Assembly: GCA_027623555.1 (NCBI GenBank)
Contig: JAQBSZ010000027.1
Coordinates: 1 to 49,685 of the forward strand
DNA from: Pseudomonadota bacterium
GTDB lineage: Bacteria; Pseudomonadota; Gammaproteobacteria; Pseudomonadales; Pseudohongiellaceae
Length of the DNA: 49,685 bases
Direction of reading: 5' to 3'
Shown here in pieces: positions 37,570-47,691 of this stretch. Position 1 is the first letter of the stretch; every line of letters starts with the position of its first letter. A program made the translations under genes and the position numbers. The notes beneath the pieces were generated by a model. That model was not told where the DNA came from. It did no database searches and was given only the letters and a program-made list of their open reading frames with translations.

Positions 37570-37649
37570 GGTCTACTCTCTAATTTCTTCTGGATACGGA
37601 ATTGGTTCTAACTGGATCTGCGGGCTGCAAGCCCACTATTCGAGCTACC

Positions 37650-37678
37650 TGTCCACTGCTCCTGTCCACTGATATAAT
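37650..37678 (+). promoter_or_regulatory. Probable promoter of the isocitrate dehydrogenase gene
   Basis: A perfect TATAAT at 37673-37678, 17 bases after TGTCCA (37650-37655), a poor -35. The -35 lies in a duplicated CCTGTCCACTG that recurs every 14 bases. The leader would be about 145 bases and contains a small inverted repeat around CCCCGATGATTGGGG. Confidence 0.45.
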
Positions 37679-37780
37679 ACGCGCCTTTTTTCACAGCCAT
37701 GCCGGCCAGTAAAGGCCCGTATGAATCAGCAGACCCACTATTTTTTACAGACCACTTTCTAACTGCCAAGCAATCAGTGA

Positions 37781-40057
<2,277 letters not shown>

Positions 40058-40100
40058 TTTTCAACGACAGTTTCCAAGATCAGGATATTGGGTACGCTCA

Positions 40101-40128
40101 AAAAAAGCCCACCTGTAGAGGTGGGCTT
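40101..40128. terminator. Terminator shared by isocitrate dehydrogenase and the beta-propeller gene
   Basis: AAGCCCACCT (40105-40114) and AGGTGGGCTT (40119-40128) form a perfect 10-bp stem with a GTAG loop. On the minus strand it is followed by six Ts, so it is a strong terminator for the gene at 40145-41212. The plus-strand tail is poorer but the stem can serve both. Confidence 0.85.
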
Positions 40129-40144
40129 ATTCAAATCTGAGTCT

Positions 40145-41212
40145 TTACCTGGCTGGACGAACGTAGCGTTTGATGCCACCTACAGGCCCTACTTCGGCAC
40201 CGAAGATATTGCCATGCTTGTCAGCCACTACGCCTTCAGCTGTACAGGTACCGCGGCAGTCTGGCTGTGGGTCAGGTATCAGGAATTCCACCTCGCCGGT
40301 AATTGCGCTACCTACACGAATACCGCGCGTCCAGGAGCTATGGTCAGGGTTTACGGAACCGGATTCTGAATCCGCCGCATACAACACATCGTTATCATCG
40401 ATATAGATTCCGCTGTTGCGGCTGAACTGATACCACATGTCGATGAAATTGCCGTCCTGGTCAAAAATCTGAATGCGGTCGTTACCGCGGTCAGCAACAA
40501 ACAGTCGACCCTTGGAATCCATGGCAAGGCCATGGGGCTGACGAAATTGGCCCGGTCCCATTCCCCACTCACCGAATGAGAAGAGATAGTTACCATCCGC
40601 ATCAAACTTGAGAACGCGGTTCGGTGTGCCTTCAGCACTGGAGTGCCCCTCGCCGACAAAGATAGATCCATCGGGAGCAACATGCATATCATTAGGAGTA
40701 TAGAAATACTCCTCGTCACGCCCGCCACCCTTACTACCCAGCGTCAGAAGATGAACGCCAGTGGGGCTGAACTTGTGAACTTGATGTCCCCAAGGCTCAC
40801 CGTCGTAGTCCTGCATCTGGTCAGTACCTCGGGCATCGGCAACCCAAACATTACCATCATGATCCACATGAATGCCGTGGGGCCAGGTGATATAACCGGC
40901 TCCGAAACTGCGCAGCAAATTGCCGTCTTTGTCGAACAACATGATCATATTGACATCGGGATTGTTGGCACAGGCGTTGATATTGGCACCGCAGCGTTCT
41001 GCAACCCAGACGCTCTCGCCGTCCAGATCAATATCTACCGTGCTGGACGATCCCCAGGTTCTACCGGCGGGGAGATCGAAATAGCCTTCCTGGGTAATAT
41101 AGGGATTGGGGAAGTCATTGGTGGGTGGCATGTCCGACTGGGCAAAGGCCAGTACCGGGCAAATCAAGGACAGAGCGATGAATACTGCCTTGTTAGTGTT
41201 CTTATTAATCAT
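40145..41212 (-). CDS. Secreted NHL-repeat six-bladed beta-propeller protein
   Basis: The 355 residues start with a signal peptide (FIALSLICPVLAFAQ, cleaved near 25). NHL-type blades follow: WPHGIHVDHDGNVWVAD, TPNDMHVAPDGSIFVGEG, QPHGLAMDSKGRLFVADRGN and DRIQIFDQDGNFIDMW. The pattern resembles peptidyl-alpha-hydroxyglycine alpha-amidating lyase-like propellers common in marine and soil bacteria. Two pairs of cysteines (CGANINAC near the start, CRGTC near the end) could close the ring. The partner or substrate is unknown. No neighbour explains its role. Confidence 0.78.
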   Translation of the reverse strand: MINKNTNKAVFIALSLICPVLAFAQSDMPPTNDFPNPYITQEGYFDLPAGRTWGSSSTVDIDLDGESVWVAERCGANINACANNPDVNMIMLFDKDGNLLRSFGAGYITWPHGIHVDHDGNVWVADARGTDQMQDYDGEPWGHQVHKFSPTGVHLLTLGSKGGGRDEEYFYTPNDMHVAPDGSIFVGEGHSSAEGTPNRVLKFDADGNYLFSFGEWGMGPGQFRQPHGLAMDSKGRLFVADRGNDRIQIFDQDGNFIDMWYQFSRNSGIYIDDNDVLYAADSESGSVNPDHSSWTRGIRVGSAITGEVEFLIPDPQPDCRGTCTAEGVVADKHGNIFGAEVGPVGGIKRYVRPAR

Positions 41213-41593
41213 CTCAAAATCTCTCGCTACTCAGTTGGAGGGCTACCAAGAATAAACTAGCGCATTCACCAATTCAATTAACCATTACAGGTAATGGGGT
41301 TATTGTTACAGATAGTAAAAATCTTCCTCTTCAACAGCGGCATGGCCGGAGAAACACGATTTATCCAAAATTGGTAGCCGCAAATAATTTTTACATGCTA
41401 GGATCTTCAATCAGATTCCTCACAGGTACAAATAGTTAGCAGGTTCAACAACAACTCACGGAGTAGTCAAAACAACTCCATCTTGTTCTACACTGCTATA
41501 CCGTAATAGTTTTCCGTCTACACCACGCATCAGCCGTAAACTGCGTCAACTTTCTTTTTATTGAATACTTTCTTATGTGGAGTTCGTTTTTTA
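41213..41593. other. Intergenic region before nhaD
   Basis: 381 bases between the divergent beta-propeller gene and nhaD. It is AT-rich and must hold both promoters. I see a TAATAG box near 41505 after TTGTTC with a short 15-base gap, and small inverted repeats (CCATT-ACAGGT-AATGG near 41283, GGAGT...ACTCC at 41460-41479). Nothing recognisable as a sodium riboswitch or terminator. Confidence 0.45.
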
Positions 41594-43105
41594 ATGAATA
41601 CGAATTGGTCTTACTCTAATCGCCGTCTAGCTGTTCTCGCAATCTGTACAGCACTCCTGTTGTTGATACTACCCGAGCAAAGTTTCGCGGCTGCAGAGGG
41701 TGGGTCAGAATCACTGGCCCTGACAGATAATTGGCTCGGCTATCTGGCGATATTTTTCTTTGTTGCCGCCTATGCGTTGATTATTAGCGAAGAAACCATT
41801 CATCTTCGAAAATCCAAACCGGCGGTAGTCGCGGCCGGAGTAATCTGGATCCTGGTGGCGGTTGCCTACATAGGCGCAGGGGAAACTCACCTCGTCGAAG
41901 AGCTGGTGAGGCATAACCTGTTGGAATTTGTGGAACTGTTTCTGTTCCTCCTTGCAGCCATGACTTACATCAATACCATGGAAGAGCGGGGCATCTTCAA
42001 CCTATTGCGTGTGAAGCTGGTTTCCCAGGGTTTTTCCCTGCGACAGATATTCTGGATCACCGGACTGCTCTCGTTCTTCATGTCTCCAATTGCCGACAAC
42101 CTGACTACGGCACTGCTTATGGCGGCGGTGGTCACGGCGGTAGGTGGAGACAATATTCGCTTCGTTTCGGTGGCCTGTATCAACGTGGTGGTGGCGGCTA
42201 ATTCCGGAGGGGCATTTAGTCCATTCGGTGACATCACGACCCTCATGGTCTGGCAGGCAGGACACGTTGAGTTCCAGGAATTTTTTGTATTGTTCGTCCC
42301 CTCGCTGGTTAACTGGCTGGTAACCGCTGGAATTCTGAGTATGGCGATCTCTAAAGAGAAGCCAGATGCAATTACTGATTCTGCTGAAGTGAAATTCGGC
42401 GCCTGGGTAGTTGTAGGACTGTTTTTTCTCACTATTACCATGGCCGTGTCATTTCATAACTTCCTGTATCTGCCACCGGTGCTGGGGATGATGACTGGCC
42501 TGGGGTTATTGAAATTATTTGGTTATTACCTGCAACTCAGGGATTCCAGCTATATGAACGCAGATAGGGGCAGTGCATCTATTCATGGCGAAGCGTTAAG
42601 TGCTGACGAAGCCATGTTTGAAGAATCGATGGGTTCAGATGAATTACGCGAAGGCAAGAAACCCTACGACATCTATCACAACCTGCAGCGTGCCGAGTGG
42701 GATACCCTGATATTCTTCTACGGCATCATCCTGTGTGTTGGAGGGCTTGGCGCTTTCGGCTATCTGACATTAGTATCTGAGTTTATGTATGGCGACCTGG
42801 GCGCTACCAGTGCCAACATCATTGTCGGTTTCGCCTCGGCTATTGTAGATAACATACCGGTGATGTTTGCTGTACTGGAGATGAGTCCAGAGATGAATCA
42901 TGGGCAATGGCTGTTAGTTACATTGACTGCCGGAGTGGGCGGCTCCATGTTGTCAATTGGCTCAGCGGCGGGTGTCGCAGTGATGGGGCAGGCGCGAGGC
43001 GTCTATACGTTTTTCTCTCATCTGAAATGGTCCTGGGCAATCTTGTTAGGATACATCGCAAGTATCGCAACCCATTTCTTCGTAAACGCAAGCGCGTTTG
43101 CCTGA
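41594..43105 (+). CDS. nhaD: Na+/H+ antiporter NhaD
   Basis: An ion-transporter superfamily protein of 503 residues with about 12 membrane helices. A first helix with signal-like character (LAVLAICTALLLLILPEQSFA) precedes the core. The charged helices have the NhaD features FMSPIADNLTTALLMAAVV and ANSGGAFSPFGDITTLMVW, repeated in the second half as FASAIVDNIPVMFAVL and GVGGSMLSIGSAAGVAVMG. It exports Na+ (or Li+) in exchange for H+, important in sea water or at high pH. The ATG at 41594, after TGTGGAG, is preferred to the upstream TTG. Confidence 0.92.
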   Translation: MNTNWSYSNRRLAVLAICTALLLLILPEQSFAAAEGGSESLALTDNWLGYLAIFFFVAAYALIISEETIHLRKSKPAVVAAGVIWILVAVAYIGAGETHLVEELVRHNLLEFVELFLFLLAAMTYINTMEERGIFNLLRVKLVSQGFSLRQIFWITGLLSFFMSPIADNLTTALLMAAVVTAVGGDNIRFVSVACINVVVAANSGGAFSPFGDITTLMVWQAGHVEFQEFFVLFVPSLVNWLVTAGILSMAISKEKPDAITDSAEVKFGAWVVVGLFFLTITMAVSFHNFLYLPPVLGMMTGLGLLKLFGYYLQLRDSSYMNADRGSASIHGEALSADEAMFEESMGSDELREGKKPYDIYHNLQRAEWDTLIFFYGIILCVGGLGAFGYLTLVSEFMYGDLGATSANIIVGFASAIVDNIPVMFAVLEMSPEMNHGQWLLVTLTAGVGGSMLSIGSAAGVAVMGQARGVYTFFSHLKWSWAILLGYIASIATHFFVNASAFA

Positions 43106-43116
43106 TCAGACGGTTC

Positions 43117-43728
43117 TCAAGTTTTGTTGCTAGTGGCAAGGATGCCACTGGCAATTAAATAAAGAGTGCCACTTAACCCATTTTGTATTCGATCGATATC
43201 ATGTGTGAAGAAATAATCCCTGGCTCTGGCGGCGAGTAGTGCGTAACTCGAGTCGATGATTACGGCGAGGAGCCAGAAAATCAGCGACAGCAGGGCAATC
43301 TGCTGAACAAAGAACGCTGCATCAGTTACAAACTGCGGCAGCAGTGCGCTGAAGAACAGGATGGTTTTGGGGTTGGTCAGTGATACCCAGAACCCGCGCT
43401 GGAACGAACTCGTTGCAGTAGTTGTCTCACTGGTTTGTTCGCGGAAAAAGTTTCTTAACCCCGTCACACCGAGATAGACCAGATAAGCGACCCCCAGCCA
43501 TTTCAGCCAGACCAGCCCTTCGCTCAGCAGCAACAGGAAACCGCTGGTACCGAGACCGGCAATAAGCAGTTGCAGGATCATGGCCAGGCTGGTGCCCAAC
43601 ACAGTCTGCAAGCCACGCACTCTGCCAGCTACCATGCTGGTAGACACGATTATCAGGATGTTAGGGCCCGGGATCACGATGAACGCCAGGGCCACCAGTA
43701 CAAAAGCAATGAGTAGATTCAATTCCAT
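43117..43728 (-). CDS. LysE/RhtB-family amino-acid exporter
   Basis: The 203 residues have six membrane helices and the family start LLIAFVLVALAFIVIPGPNILIIVSTSMVAGR, then GTSLAMILQLLIAGLGTSG, LGVAYLVYLGVTGLR and FWVSLTNPKTILFFSALLPQFV. It is an RhtB/LeuE-type efflux carrier for amino acids or related metabolites; the substrate is not predictable. The ATG at 43728, seven bases after AGGTG, is chosen over a GTG nine bases upstream. It follows the small exported gene directly and ends 11 bases from the nhaD stop. Confidence 0.88.
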   Translation of the reverse strand: MELNLLIAFVLVALAFIVIPGPNILIIVSTSMVAGRVRGLQTVLGTSLAMILQLLIAGLGTSGFLLLLSEGLVWLKWLGVAYLVYLGVTGLRNFFREQTSETTTATSSFQRGFWVSLTNPKTILFFSALLPQFVTDAAFFVQQIALLSLIFWLLAVIIDSSYALLAARARDYFFTHDIDRIQNGLSGTLYLIASGILATSNKT

Positions 43729-43737
43729 AGATAGCAC

Positions 43738-44181
43738 CTAATCCCGACTGGAGACTACGATACCGAACTGATCGATCTCAACCAACACATTGCCAAAATT
43801 TGTGACATCAATTGGAGCCACGCTGGAATCGTCATGTTGCCCGAACACGTAGACCTTCAGCGCATCGCTGCGGCGATCCGGCAGGTTGGCCATGGTCGAG
43901 TCGAAGCCCTGTGGAATGAATATGCTCACAATGTCCACCCTATCTCCCGCTTCTTGAGTGAAGCGACGTTTTCCGGAATACCACTGGGTTTTGGTCTGGG
44001 GAAAACTGTCGATGAGCCCCTGGTCATAAACAAAGACCACATCGACCTCAGTGATAATAATGGCATTGGGATCGAGTCGGGAAGAAATAAACACCGAGTT
44101 GACGTCGGCCAGCAGGGAGACACTGCCAAGTAGACAGCTTAGTGAGAACAAGAATTTGGCAACTGCCGGAAAATATTTCAT
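43738..44181 (-). CDS. Exported protein of unknown function
   Basis: The 147 residues start with a signal peptide (FLFSLSCLLGSVSLLA, cleaved near 26). The mature part is beta-rich (ITEVDVVFVYDQGLIDSFPQ, RRFTQEAGDRVDIVSIFIPQG, KVYVFGQHDDSSVAPIDVTN). It faintly recalls TssJ or DotD-like secretion lipoproteins, but there is no lipobox and no secretion operon nearby, so I do not name it. The ATG has no Shine-Dalgarno sequence; a hairpin ends eight bases upstream. It is the middle gene of a probable three-gene minus-strand transcript. Confidence 0.7.
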   Translation of the reverse strand: MKYFPAVAKFLFSLSCLLGSVSLLADVNSVFISSRLDPNAIIITEVDVVFVYDQGLIDSFPQTKTQWYSGKRRFTQEAGDRVDIVSIFIPQGFDSTMANLPDRRSDALKVYVFGQHDDSSVAPIDVTNFGNVLVEIDQFGIVVSSRD

Positions 44182-44189
44182 CTAAAAGA

Positions 44190-44228
44190 ATAAGGCCAGA
44201 AGGAGATTTAATCCCCTGCTGGCCTTAT
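44190..44228 (-). promoter_or_regulatory. Long hairpin directly upstream of the exported-protein start codon
   Basis: ATAAGGCCAG and CTGGCCTTAT form a 10-bp stem. The 19-base interior (AGGGGATT ... AATCTCCT on the minus strand) can extend pairing with a mismatch. On the minus strand the 3' arm ends eight bases before the ATG at 44181 and is followed by TCTTTTAG. It could be an attenuator or terminator between the genes at 44253 and 43738, or a structure controlling translation. Confidence 0.5.
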
Positions 44229-44252
44229 CGCCGATTACTGCTGCTCGGGGCT

Positions 44253-45272
44253 CTAGTTTATTACGTTCTCTTCTGTCTGGACCGTACCAGTGTCTGACTT
44301 CGGTGAACCATCACCATTGAAGCCCATGGACTCGTAGCGTCTCCAACCGGCAAGTATACCCACCAGCCCATGGTTGCCCTCGTGGCAGGCATACTCGTAG
44401 ACTGGATCCGGGGAGATACTCAGTGGAAACTTGGCAGACCAGGAAACATCCCAGGACAACGGGTCTGTTACGGTAAAATCATAATCGATGGTGTTCTCAT
44501 CGATACGGGTGAAGCGTTCCTCAACCACGGCGTCTTTAGACATGCCGCGCAGGTTGTAATCGTGATACCAGTTCTGGGTATGTATCACCAGAGTATCGTC
44601 TTCCCAATGGGCAATAGAATCACCTTCCCACTTCAGTTGTTTGGTGTGATGTTCGCTGTCCAGTCGGATGATGCGGGCTGAGTGCACCATCTCATTGAGG
44701 ATCATGATGTGATCCCTGGTCTGCACGATCTGCATGTTGTTGTTATACGACCCCGGGATCATCGGCGGCCCAGCAACAAATCCGGTCAGGCAACGGTCCA
44801 CGGTAGTGCGGCCTTCCGGACCGGCGCTTTCGAATACCATCTGACCATAAGCCCGTTGGCGGTCTCTGCCGGCTGGATTAGTAGCAGGAGTTCGTCCATT
44901 GGGCGGATCATAGATCAATGACGTGCGACGGTCGGCGATAGTCTGATCACCCCGCTCATACCAGAAATTGTTGTAGGAAATTACCCCGGGAGGATAGCCG
45001 GCACCGCCGACGGAATCGATAATCAGGTCGCGATTCTGGCGCCGAAGTTCAAATTCTTCCCACTCGGCGGCCTGTTCCGGAGTAAGGGTCGCCAGGTGTT
45101 CCAGCTCTCTTGGTCGATTCAGGGGAGTAATAGTCCTGAATGTGTAAGTGCCCTGTAAATCAGGATGACCGTACTCGGTACGGGGAATGTCACTGGTCTG
45201 GGCGGAAACCAGGGGAGCAACCAATACACTAACCAGTGCAAATGACAGCTTGGTGATGGCTCTGTTGTTCAT
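44253..45272 (-). CDS. Exported protein, conserved marine/acidobacterial type, function unknown
   Basis: The 339 residues have a signal peptide (LSFALVSVLVAPLVSAQ, cleaved near 25) and the start TEYGHPDLQGTYTFRTITPLNRP, typical of a large family of secreted proteins seen in marine Gammaproteobacteria and Acidobacteria. Other recognisable blocks are SLIYDPPNGRTPA, RCLTGFVAGPPMIPGSYNNN, IRLDSEHHTKQLKWEGDSIAHWEDDTLV and CHEGNHGLVGIL. It is beta-rich, with no known catalytic motif. The ATG at 45272 follows GGAGGTTC. It is the first gene of a probable transcript with the exported gene and the LysE exporter. Confidence 0.72.
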   Translation of the reverse strand: MNNRAITKLSFALVSVLVAPLVSAQTSDIPRTEYGHPDLQGTYTFRTITPLNRPRELEHLATLTPEQAAEWEEFELRRQNRDLIIDSVGGAGYPPGVISYNNFWYERGDQTIADRRTSLIYDPPNGRTPATNPAGRDRQRAYGQMVFESAGPEGRTTVDRCLTGFVAGPPMIPGSYNNNMQIVQTRDHIMILNEMVHSARIIRLDSEHHTKQLKWEGDSIAHWEDDTLVIHTQNWYHDYNLRGMSKDAVVEERFTRIDENTIDYDFTVTDPLSWDVSWSAKFPLSISPDPVYEYACHEGNHGLVGILAGWRRYESMGFNGDGSPKSDTGTVQTEENVIN

Positions 45273-45391
45273 CTGAACCTCCAACTCTTGTTGTAACTGA
45301 CGCAGTTACTGAATAACTCAATCTGCTGAAGCTACGTTGATTTTGCTGATTTTTCAAGACTAAAATCGTCACCAATTGTGCCAGGAATCGC

Positions 45392-45503
45392 TACAGGCAT
45401 CGTGAATCGAGGCTTTCTGAAATCGGCCCCGAAGCTGCAACCGGCAATACAGGCACAATGAATTGGGGCATTCTGAAATCAGTCTTGAACTTGCAACCGG
45501 TAG
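45392..45503. repeat. 56-bp imperfect tandem duplication
   Basis: Bases 45392-45447 and 45448-45503 are two copies beginning TACAGGCA and sharing TTCTGAAATC and TTGCAACCGG or CTGCAACCGG at matching positions. They lie in the 340-base region between the exported-protein gene (45272) and the lipoprotein gene (45613). The rest of that region shows only an AT-rich stretch next to 45300-45370. No role is apparent. Confidence 0.8.
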
Positions 45504-45612
45504 TGCAGTGTCTTGGCAGGGCCGCTACAAAACTTCTGGCATCGCAGTTAAGCTGCTATTCATGTTCCGATGGCTATTGTTGCTATGCCCGCTATCGGGA
45601 TCGGAGAATAAC

Positions 45613-45912
45613 ATGAGAATACCCAAGCTCTGCCTCGCACTACTCTTGTCTGCCTTTTTAACCGGTTGTATCGGCTCTGTGATTGGCGTTGCTGTGGACA
45701 CCACGGCCGCCGTTATCAAGGCCCCCTTTACCCTTGCCGGCGCAGTTATCGGCGTAACAGCCGAGACGGCAGGTACCGTAATTGCCGCGCCATTTCGCAT
45801 GGTAGATGCTGCCGTTGGTGGTGATCATGACCATCGTGACCGACATGACCACCGCCATCGCGGTGAGAATCACGATCACGAACGGGATCATGCTGAGCAA
45901 GACATAGAGTAG
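45613..45912 (+). CDS. Small lipoprotein with His/Asp-rich tail
   Basis: The 99 residues begin with a lipoprotein signal peptide, MRIPKLCLALLLSAFLTGC, with the lipobox LTGC, so the mature protein would be acylated at Cys19. Alanine/valine-rich segments with two TAAVIKAPFTLAGAVIG / TAGTVIAAPFRMVDAA units follow, suggesting a short internal repeat. The C-terminal 28 residues are nearly all His, Asp, Arg and Glu (DHDHRDRHDHRHRGENHDHE), a likely metal-binding tail. The ATG at 45613 is chosen because it starts the signal peptide. Function unknown; zinc, nickel or copper buffering is conceivable. Confidence 0.72.
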   Translation: MRIPKLCLALLLSAFLTGCIGSVIGVAVDTTAAVIKAPFTLAGAVIGVTAETAGTVIAAPFRMVDAAVGGDHDHRDRHDHRHRGENHDHERDHAEQDIE

Positions 45913-46071
45913 TATTCTTCAGCTGGGCTATTTGCTGCAATCGCCAATTCCGCCAATCGAGGCTTTGCTCCACTCGCCATAGGGCCTGGACGCCATTGCT
46001 CTGGCAAATTGAATTGCTTCAGGAGCTGGTTTATTCTTCCCGTCCCTTGATGAGCAAAAGCAGACCGCAGT

Positions 46072-47691
46072 ATGGCCACCCAGCCCAGGCGCAAACGCAG
46101 GAAATCCGCGGCGCAAGGAGCACAATCCAGCCCACCGGATCAGCACACAACGGGCTTTGCTCTCGGTAACTTCAGGCTTCCCCTGATTCTCATTGCAGTA
46201 TTGCTGCTGTTGTCATTCACCTCGCGAGTGCAGCAGAGCGATGTGCTGGTGTGGTCCTTCGTTGCGGCAACGGTCGTACTGGCGTTTTGGCTGGGGTATT
46301 TGCTGCTGCTATCCAGCCGGCGTCAGGAGATTCATGATTTCACTGTGGTCTTGCGCCCACAGCACTACGTGCAGGCGCTGGTGCAGATTAGCCTCTATAT
46401 CTATTGGGGTTATTACTGGCGTCCGGTCTATGAGCATGCCTGGCTGATCATTGCCCAGCTGCTCTTCGCCTATACTTTCGATATCCTGCTGGCCTGGTCG
46501 CGGCGGCGTGACTACACCCTTGGCTTCGGCCCCTTTCCCATCATTTTGAGTATCAACCTGTTTCTGTGGTTCAGGGATGACTGGTTCTATATGCAATTTC
46601 TGATGATAGCCGTTGGCTTCATGGGTAAGGAGTATGTGCGTTGGCAGCGAGAAGGGCGCAATGTGCATATTTTCAATCCCTCGGCGTTTGCCCTGGGTCT
46701 GTTCTCGCTGGTGTTGATTCTGACTGGCACCACCAGTCTCACCTGGGGCCAGGAGATTGCCTCGACGCTGACCCTGGCGCCAAACATCTACACGTTCCTG
46801 TTTCTGATCGGCCTGGTGGTTATGTATTTCTTCTCCATCACCCTGGTGGCCGGGATGGCGGCGATCACTTTGTTTGCCTTCAGCGCACTGTACAACGCCA
46901 GCGCCGGAGTGCCTTATTTTCTTGATTCGGACATTCCGGCGGCGGTGTTTCTCGGATTGCACCTGCTCATTACAGATCCATCCACTTCTCCGCGGACTCC
47001 ATTAGGAAAAACCATTTTTGGCGTGCTTTACGGGCTAGGTGTTTTCGGCCTCTATACTCTGTTGGAAATTCTTGGTGCGCCGACGTTTTATGACAAATTG
47101 CTTTGTGTGCCGCTTCTTAATCTGAGCGTGATAGCTATCGACAGAACAGTGCGTTCTATCAAATCGGCAAGCCTGTTGAATGTGTGGCGCGCAGACTGGA
47201 TGGGTGGTCGGGCTAACCTCGCCCACATGAGCGTGTGGATAGTCGTGTTCGCTGTGATGACCTTACTGGGACGAACCGATGGCAAACACACCGGTGACAG
47301 CCTGCCCTTTTGGGAACAGGCCTGTACCGATGGCTTACCCAATGGCTGTGAACGACTCGTGCAATTGAAATCCACGTATTGCAATGACAACGCCGCCTGG
47401 GCCTGTAATGAGCTGGGCGTGCATTACCGACAGGGCTTGATAGTTGAGCGGGATGTCGGACAAGCACAGGTGTATCTCAGTCAATCTTGCGAGTTAAAGT
47501 TCAAGGCCGCCTGTGCCAATCTGCTCGATAACAGTCTGGTGCTCACAGATGATCCCCATGAACTCGATCTGCGTCTGCTGCTGCGAGAGGGCGGGCTGAA
47601 TCTCATGAGCGCCTCACTCGATGAGTTGCATGTGCGCGCCTGCGAACATGATTGGCAATTTGCCTGTGATAGCAACGGGAATAATTTATGA
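46072..47691 (+). CDS. RnfD/NqrB/UnbU-like membrane protein fused to Cys-rich Sel1-like repeats
   Basis: The 539 residues fall into two parts. Residues about 30-400 hold 9-10 membrane helices with RnfD/NqrB-family marks: WQREGRNVHIFNPSAFALGL and, later, LLITDPSTSPRTPLGKTIFG. These proteins hold quinone or flavin in electron-transfer complexes; UnbU, found with enediyne clusters, is the single-protein version. Residues about 408-539 carry eight cysteines in a Sel1-like pattern (WACNELGVHYRQGLIVERDVGQAQVYL), presumably periplasmic. The start, after a basic Lys/Arg-rich tail, lacks a strong ribosome site. It overlaps the next gene by 4 bases. The function is unknown; a membrane redox role is inferred. 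Confidence 0.7.
   Translation: MATQPRRKRRKSAAQGAQSSPPDQHTTGFALGNFRLPLILIAVLLLLSFTSRVQQSDVLVWSFVAATVVLAFWLGYLLLLSSRRQEIHDFTVVLRPQHYVQALVQISLYIYWGYYWRPVYEHAWLIIAQLLFAYTFDILLAWSRRRDYTLGFGPFPIILSINLFLWFRDDWFYMQFLMIAVGFMGKEYVRWQREGRNVHIFNPSAFALGLFSLVLILTGTTSLTWGQEIASTLTLAPNIYTFLFLIGLVVMYFFSITLVAGMAAITLFAFSALYNASAGVPYFLDSDIPAAVFLGLHLLITDPSTSPRTPLGKTIFGVLYGLGVFGLYTLLEILGAPTFYDKLLCVPLLNLSVIAIDRTVRSIKSASLLNVWRADWMGGRANLAHMSVWIVVFAVMTLLGRTDGKHTGDSLPFWEQACTDGLPNGCERLVQLKSTYCNDNAAWACNELGVHYRQGLIVERDVGQAQVYLSQSCELKFKAACANLLDNSLVLTDDPHELDLRLLLREGGLNLMSASLDELHVRACEHDWQFACDSNGNNL

Noticed and set aside
41213..41593. Sodium riboswitch before nhaD
   Set aside because: I could not find a convincing conserved core; only small unrelated inverted repeats are visible.
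43738..44181. Type VI secretion lipoprotein TssJ
   Set aside because: There is a weak resemblance in a beta segment only; no lipobox cysteine and no other secretion genes are present.
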